Below the pieces are notes generated by a model. It had not been told where the DNA came from. It searched no databases and worked only from the letters and a program-made list of their open reading frames with translations. A DNA stretch of 64,000 bases, taken from Sodiomyces alkalinus F11. Lineage: Eukaryota > Ascomycota > Sordariomycetes > Glomerellales > Plectosphaerellaceae. Of this stretch, positions 58,601-64,000 are shown in pieces; within the stretch, counting starts at the first letter, position 1; the number at the start of each line of letters is the position of its first letter. The stretch covers positions 1,415,471-1,479,470 of the forward strand of contig NW_021167079.1 of NCBI RefSeq assembly GCF_003711515.1. Direction: 5' to 3'. A program made the position numbers and the translations under genes.

Positions 58601-59200
58601 AAATATAGGCTATATATATAGAAGATAACGCTAAGAGGCGACTATAAAATAAATTAGATCCTAGCCTTATTAGTATAGCGTTTTACTGCCGCCAATACTA
58701 TACCTCTTAATTATTTAAACCCTTAAAGGAGTCTTTATCGCTATTAACGACGATAACCTCCTCCGAGGGATCGGTATCATCTATCTCGATATTATCGGAG
58801 TCGGGCTTAATACCCTCCTCCTCTATCTCCTCCTCCTCCCCCTTAGATAGGGCGGCCACGGGCGATAACTCGGCGATAGCCTCGGGGCAATTAGCGATTA
58901 TAGGCGAGGCGGTAAGGGAGATAACGCTAACGGCGCTAGTATCGCTAGCGGTACTAATAGCGGTATTAGCGGTATCGGCGGCGGGCGAAGCGGGAGAGGC
59001 GGCGTTAGCGGAAGTAAGCGGCGACTACTCGATAATACCCTCCTTATTATCCGAATAAACGTAAACCTAAGGTCTATAGGCGGCGGTACGGCGGCCGGCG
59101 AAGGCGGCGGATATAAGGGGGCGACGATAAGGCTCGCTAGCATTCGCGAGGGCGGCGGCTAGTCCTTATAGGCGAGGGAACGAATTTATACCGCGCTAGT
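58600..59200 (-). pseudogene. Element G antisense accessory frame (Ala/Pro-rich, acidic end)
   Basis: Minus-strand counterpart of 43600-44300. It reads GLAAALANASEPYRRPLISAAF, YSDNKEGIIE-stop-SPLTSANAASPASP, a Glu-rich stretch (KGEEEEIEEEG) and EVIVVNSDKDSFKG. The words match those of the B copy in order and frame. The acidic block is kept only here. The open frame 58898-59143 is in another frame of the same strand and is a shadow. Confidence 0.5.
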
Positions 59201-59497
59201 TAAGGCCGGCGGTTCGAGCCGTACACTTATCGGGGTATTCCTCGATATCCGCGCCCCGAAGCTTACGGACGACACGCTATAGCGTGGTAAAGGTAATAAG
59301 GCTACGGTCCTTAGGGGGCGTAACTATACCTATAAGGGAATAGGTCTTATCGGCCTAAAGGTTATCGACCTAGAAAAGGTTAGTATAAGCTAACTAAACG
59401 GTAAATAACAGGTATAAACCCGTATTATTAGGTCGATAGTTAATAGAGACCGAATCGACGATAGTTCGTTAAGTATAAGACGATTAGCGTTAGCGGT

Positions 59498-59865
59498 TAT
59501 CCTTCTTATAACTCTTTTAGGGGGACCCACGTTTTACGCGCAAACGCTCTAAACTACTTAAAAGCTATATTAATCGATAGCTCTTTTCGAGTTCTATACG
59601 CCTATTTATAGCCCTATATCGCGTAGGTGCTATTTAGGGCGTAAAATAAGTGCGAAAACGCCTGGAAACGCACCTACGGGTGCCCCGCGTGCGGGGGAAA
59701 AATCTGATATAGCCCGTGCGCCCACGCTGACAAAGCAGCCACGCAGAGCCGTAACCACTAACGCCTCGCGACCCCAGCACCCCACAAAAGACCCTAGCCA
59801 CAACAACAGCCATAACAGCCATAACACCAGCTATAAAAACGCCTAAACCCACCATAACGCCCCTG
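59498..59865 (+). other. LINE 5' UTR, CA-rich island
   Basis: No frame is secure. From about 59640 to 59860 CA and TG dinucleotides are common (CCACAACAACAGCCATAACA), in contrast to almost all other sequence here. The small minus-strand open frames at 59630-59855 exist only because RIP made no stops here. It includes the short palindromes GCACCTACGGGTGC and CCCCGCGTGCGGGG. Confidence 0.5.
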
Positions 59866-61100
59866 GACCTAACCCTAAGCTTCCTATAATTATAGAGGAC
59901 TTAGGGGAGGTAGAAATAGGGGAAACCCCTTTACTGCACCCTAGAAGTCGACTAGTTCGGCTAGTAAGACCTAGGCTAGGGGGCTTCTCCAGCAGGCTTT
60001 TTAGCTGCTCTAATAGGCCTACGATCTCGACCCTATCCCCCAGATTAAAGCCCTATCTGTAGGGCTTAAATCTGCTATCGACGGTACCCTATAAGGCTCC
60101 TAGCCCCCTACACTCGAATAGAAGGTCGATAAACTAGCCTAAGCAGTTCGTAGGCTTACAGAACAGCCTAAACCCCTTTATAGCAAGGCTTTAAAGGGAA
60201 AAACAGGCTCTATAGCACCCTAGGCCCCCTAGAAGGTCTTAGCACCTTCTGCCCCCCCCGGCCCCCCTCCCCACGGACCCTAAAAAGGTCCCTAAGGTTA
60301 TTTTACAGCCTACGGCAGGGGAAATAATCCCCCGGGAGAACTTTAATCCCCTTGAGCTCCGGAACAGGCTAAATAAGGCCCTAAAAATCCCTACTATTAC
60401 GGCTATTAGCCTATCAACTAATAGGTACCTTATTGTAACCCCGGGCCCGAAATACAGCGTTTAGCAGCTCCTAGACTCTTAGAATCAGTGGTTTAAGGAG
60501 CTAAACCTGCCTCTTCAGCCCCCCTAATCTATAGGCGACTGGTTTAAGCTCGTTATTAAACAGGTGCCTACTAGGGCTTTTAAAGAAGGAGGGGAAACCC
60601 TACTATCCGACCCTTCCGACACACCGTAAAAAGCCCTAAACCGCAGCCTATAACAGGGCCTAGGTTTAAAGGATCTAATCACTAAAATTAGCACCTTTAA
60701 CCCTATTAGGGTAGTAGGGAAGCCTCGGTGGCTAGGAACCCTAGACAGGCTTCACGGCATTATTATTATTTCAGTGCCTTCTACTAAAGAGCAGAAATAC
60801 TGCTTAAAACAGGGGCTCTATATAGCCGGCCAGCGGCTAAAGGTCTATAAATATAGGCCTATAACCCCTAGGACCCAGTACTCTAACTACTAGAAATTCG
60901 GGTATACCTAAGGGACCTATAAGAGCCTAACTATCTGCTCTATCTACGCTACGGAAGGCCACGGCAAAGAATACCACTACTATAACAAGTACGAGGAATA
61001 CGGCGACTACGAACATAAGACCTATAAGTGCTATAACTATAAGGGGGCATACTCCCCTTATAGTAAAAACTGCGAGGTCTTTCGAGCTATTAAACCCTAA
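59866..61100 (+). pseudogene. LINE ORF1 (nucleic-acid-binding, zinc knuckles)
   Basis: This Gag-like RNA-binding protein of LINEs begins near PNPKLPIIIEDLGEVEIGE. The clear part runs from about 60355 (PLELRNRLNKALKIPTITAISL, LIVTPGPKY) through GDWFKLVIKQVPT, RWLGTLDRLHGIIIISV and AGQRLKVYKYRPI to the zinc region (about 60900-61080). There ICSIYATEGHGKEYHYYNKY and KCYNYKGAYSPYSKNC are worn CCHC knuckles with several Cys/His now Tyr. The stop is TAA 61098-61100. At least one frame change lies between 60060 and 60350. Confidence 0.7.
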
Positions 61101-61114
61101 TAAATAAAGGGTCT

Positions 61115-63888
61115 TTTAGTTCGAAGGAAATCCGGTTTATTCAGTATAACATCGATAAACAGGGTCCGGCGCAGGAAGCTATCCTAGAACAGGCTTTAGA
61201 GGCTTCGGCTAATATAGTCCTTATTCAGGAACCCTCCTACGTCCCGAAGCCAGAAGGGTAGTATATTCGAAACCACCCAGCCTTCTATACCATCATACCT
61301 ACATCTCGAAAAACCCAGTTTTTTCCTATTAAACCTAGGGTCCTTACTTATATAAGAAAAGGCTCGGGTATCGACTTTTCACACCGCGAAGACCTTCTAG
61401 ATAATATAGACGCACAGCTTATAGAGGTCTATTATCCACAGACCTTCTATATCCTAAACGTCTATAATCAGACAGAGCAGGACCCCGAGACTACAGGTAA
61501 AAGGCCTATAAGGCCTTCTAGCCCTACCCCCTCTACCTCTTCGACTTCTTCTTCCTCTTCTTCTTCTTTTCCTTCTTTTTCAGGCTCTAGAAGCCGACCC
61601 TAGACTAAAGATCGCGTGCTATAGGGCCTTTAGATCCCTAAGCCGACCCTTATTATAGGGGACTTTAACAGGAACTACTAATATTGGAAGGTGGCTACTA
61701 CGAATCAGGCTTTTATTAAGGCCCAGGCCTTAATAGACTAGTTAAACGGCCTTAAAGCCACCTATTTAGTGGATCCTAAAGAAGTTAACCTAAACGGGGG
61801 GACCTTTTTTAGGTCTAATCTTCGTGAAGAGTCGGTTATAGACCTAGCATTTTACACGCCCGGCTTCGATCGTCTCCGCTTTTATAAGTAGGAATATATC
61901 GAAAACACTCCCTCTTTACACCGCGCTATCCTAATTTCAGCCTCTATTCTAGGCTCTAAAAGTCCTATAAATAGATCCCTTCCACCGGCCTATAATTATA
62001 GGCTAGCGGACTAGGGTCCATTTACTAGCACCCTAAAGAGCCTAGAACCTCGCCTCGACTAGCAGCTATAACAGGCTATCAAAGCCTCGGATTAAAACTC
62101 TATAGGCCGCCACCTATCGGATACTATCTCCCTAGCTCTTAAGGCCTCTATACCTAAGCTAAGGGTAGTAGAGCGTTCGAAACCGTGGTGGACCCTAGAG
62201 CTAAAGGCCCTGCGAAAATCAGCTAACAGGGCTTTTAGGGTTTTTAGAAAAGCTACAAAGGGAGCCTCGGCTACCCGGATAGCAGCTCTAGAAACCACCT
62301 AGAAAGAGGCTCGAAACGCCTACTATAGGGCAGTAAAAACGGTAAAAAAGAACCACTAAGAGGCCTTCCTAGCCAACGCTTAAGGCCCTAACGTCTTTAA
62401 GGCCTATAACTATACGAAAAGCGGCCTAAACGCGAAGATCCCACCGATTCAAACGCCTGTAAAGCAGAAGGCCTACGCCTTCGAAGAAAAATATAACGCC
62501 CTTCTTTAGACCCTTTTTCCTTCCGCCGCTACTAACGCCCCTAAAGCCCCTGTATTTACAGGCCCTTCGGGGGACCTAGGCCCCTCTAACCCTTCTAACG
62601 GCCCCCAGAGCCTAACTAGATCACGTAGTAAGGGCCTTAGAAGACCGTGGGAGTGGCCTAGCCTATAGGCTGCCGAACTGTAACGCGCTATCTTTAAAGC
62701 TGCTAAGGGGAAAGCCCTAGGGCCTAATAGGATAAGCTTATAGCCGATCTAATAGGCCTATAAGGCTATTCCCGGGCCCTTCTTAAAGGCCTACTTAGCT
62801 TTATTTTCAGCAGGCTACCACCCTACCTACTAGAAAGAGGCCCTAGGGGTCGTTCTACTAAAGCCGGGGAAGAAGGACTATTCTCATCCTAAGTCTTATA
62901 GGATTATAGCCCTTCTGAACTGCTTAGGTAAAGTCCTTAAGAGGGTTATAGCTGCTAGTCTAAGCTTTTTAGCTAATACCCGCGACGACCTTCTACACCC
63001 TAATCAGATAGAGGGTAGAAAATAACGATCCGCTATCGATACGGCCCTCCTTCTCCTCCACTATATCGAAAAACAGCGTAAATCACGGCAAAACGCCGTA
63101 ATTTCTACGCTATTTTTAGATATTAAAGCAGCCTTCGACTATATCGCCCGCCCTTAGCTACTAAGAACCCTTTAAAAGCTCTAATTACCCTCGAATCTAG
63201 TTAAATAGGTAGCCTCCTTTATAGAAAACAGGCGTATCTAATTAGCCTTTGAGGGTCAGGTTTAGCAGCCCACCCCCCTGAATATAGGGGTCCTATAAGG
63301 CTCCCCGGTTTCCCCTATCCTATTCCTAATTTATATTTGGAAGGTTATAGCGGGGCCGGATTTTAAAGGTCTTTAGTTATCCTATATAGACGATTTTCAG
63401 CTATCTATAGTATCCACGTCGGCTAGGAAAAACTATAAGATCCTAGAAAGAGCCGTAGCCTCCCTTTTCGAAGTAGCTCATAATAACCAAGTTCTTTTCG
63501 ACCCGGATAAAACAGAGCTTATTTACTTCCACCGAAGACGCTCTATCGAAGACGCCCCGGTTATTATAAGGGGGCACCTAGTTAGACCTACGATAGGTGC
63601 TATTAGGTGGCTAGGGGTCTAGTTTAACCCTAAGCTATCTTTTAAACCCCACGTCGAAAAACGCCTAAATTCAGCTACAGGGGCCTTAAGTAGACTCCAC
63701 AGGCTTGCTAGCTCGTAGAGGGGCCTTTCTTTTAAGGCCCTACGGCAGCTATATATAGCCTGTATAGCCTCGCTAGCTGACTTTGGCTCACAGCTATAGT
63801 AGGACCCTAAATCACTAAAAAAGCACCTAGTTAACCGCCTAGAACGCCTATAATATAGCGCTCTAGTTAGGGCTCTAGGGGCTTTTAG
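61115..63888 (+). pseudogene. LINE ORF2: endonuclease and reverse transcriptase
   Basis: One frame holds for 2.77 kb. The APE-type endonuclease starts KEIRFIQYNIDKQGPAQEAIL, with NIVLIQEPSY, LNVYNQTEQ and LIIGDFNRNY (about 61120-61900). After a Ser-rich low-complexity insert (61530-61580) the RT covers about 62690-63500: KGKALGPNRISL, PKSYRIIALLNCLGKVLKR, STLFLDIKAAFDYI, GSPVSPILFLIYI and the catalytic YIDDFQLS at 63383. FDPDKTELIYFHR and IRWLGV follow. Stops are TAG/TAA at Gln/Trp positions only, so the damage is point mutation. A minus-strand open frame at 62092-62298 is a shadow. Confidence 0.9.
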
Positions 63889-63903
63889 NNNNNNNNNNNN
63901 NNN
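63889..63903. other. Assembly gap (15 N)
   Basis: These are fifteen unknown bases inside LINE ORF2. The frames on the two sides do not match across exactly 15 bases, so the gap size is probably arbitrary. Confidence 0.95.
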
Positions 63904-64000
63904 CCTCCGGCTTCGATTCGGTTAACTAGGTCTAATAGGCTTTATGCCTTTAGGTCCTTAAAGTTCCTACCGAATCACCCTATTAGACGCCGGCTTCTAG
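63904..64000 (+). pseudogene. LINE ORF2 continuation after the gap
   Basis: The frame reads PPASIRLTRSNRLYAFRSLKFLPNHPIRRRLL, typical of the segment after the RT of Tad-like LINEs. It is in a different register from the part before the gap. Confidence 0.75.

Larger units (their letters stand above)
53237..59497 (+). mobile_element. Element G: second B-family chromovirus copy
   Basis: It is collinear with B over gag, pol and the antisense region, without the insertions that split B, so it serves as the reference for B. It is entered on the left by F and on the right by the LINE at about 59498. It retains the YLDD of RT. Confidence 0.85.
59498..64000 (+). mobile_element. Element H: LINE (Tad-like non-LTR retrotransposon), 3' end beyond window
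   Basis: Similarity between G and B stops at 59497, which marks the 5' end of H. It has a GC-richer 5' UTR, ORF1 with zinc knuckles, and ORF2 with apurinic endonuclease and RT. This two-ORF structure with an N-terminal APE endonuclease fits the Tad/I group common in ascomycetes. RIP is moderate, with many CAG left. Confidence 0.9.

Noticed and set aside
59630..59855. Two overlapping minus-strand frames in the LINE 5' region
   Set aside because: They are open only because this island escaped RIP and so has few TAG/TAA. They look like Gly/Val/Trp-rich chance translation.
1..64000. Host protein genes, rRNA genes or functional tRNA genes
   Set aside because: All coding signal found belongs to retroelements. 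No intact host-like frame, rRNA motif or foldable tRNA was seen.

Overview
This window is a transposon graveyard from a filamentous ascomycete (Pezizomycotina type); the species cannot be told from the sequence. I found no host gene. Almost everything belongs to LTR retrotransposons and one LINE, inserted into one another. The mutation pattern resembles RIP (repeat-induced point mutation): CpA/TpG has been turned into TpA on both strands. As a result, coding frames are interrupted almost only by TAG/TAA where CAG/CAA/TGG stood, ATG often reads ATA, and Cys/His often read Tyr. Frames can therefore be followed for kilobases although few open frames remain. The element names A-H used here are mine.

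Layout. A (1-8713, minus strand) is a Ty3/gypsy chromovirus whose 3' LTR is cut by the window edge. It sits in the 5' part of B, a plus-strand chromovirus now split into 8714-12488, 26751-27718 and 43309-about 44700. C (12489-26750, minus) is a 14.3-kb gypsy element inserted in the integrase of B, with a 4-bp duplication. D (27719-43308, minus) is a chromovirus inserted between the integrase and chromodomain of B, with a 5-bp duplication. E (28703-35772, plus) is a Ty1/copia element inserted in D, with a 5-bp duplication; it is less mutated and looks youngest. F (45526-53236) is a composite: copia LTRs enclose a copia gag-PR-IN half and, on the opposite strand, gypsy fragments. G (about 44700-45525 and 53237-59497, plus) is a second copy of the B family placed head to tail behind B. 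H (59498-64000, plus) is a Tad-like LINE cut by the window end.

Most interesting point. Element C carries, between pol and its 3' LTR, genes that ordinary gypsy elements lack. The sense-strand one (13064-14983) is a 639-codon frame with the catalytic layout of a Ulp1/SENP (C48) SUMO protease: the His-Asp spacing of 17 and Gln-Cys spacing of 6 match the family exactly. All three catalytic residues are lost by single RIP-type changes. Its tail and the Gag of C contain SUMO-interacting-motif-like stretches (IIDLT, VIVVSDS). A second, unknown gene (15718-16921) runs divergently from the same intergenic region, and a small putative membrane protein frame follows at 17212-17565. In addition A, D and B/G each carry a degraded reading frame antisense to pol in the same position, so antisense accessory genes recur across the families seen here. 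A and D also show the 9-11 base LTR/PBS complementarity expected for self-priming reverse transcription.
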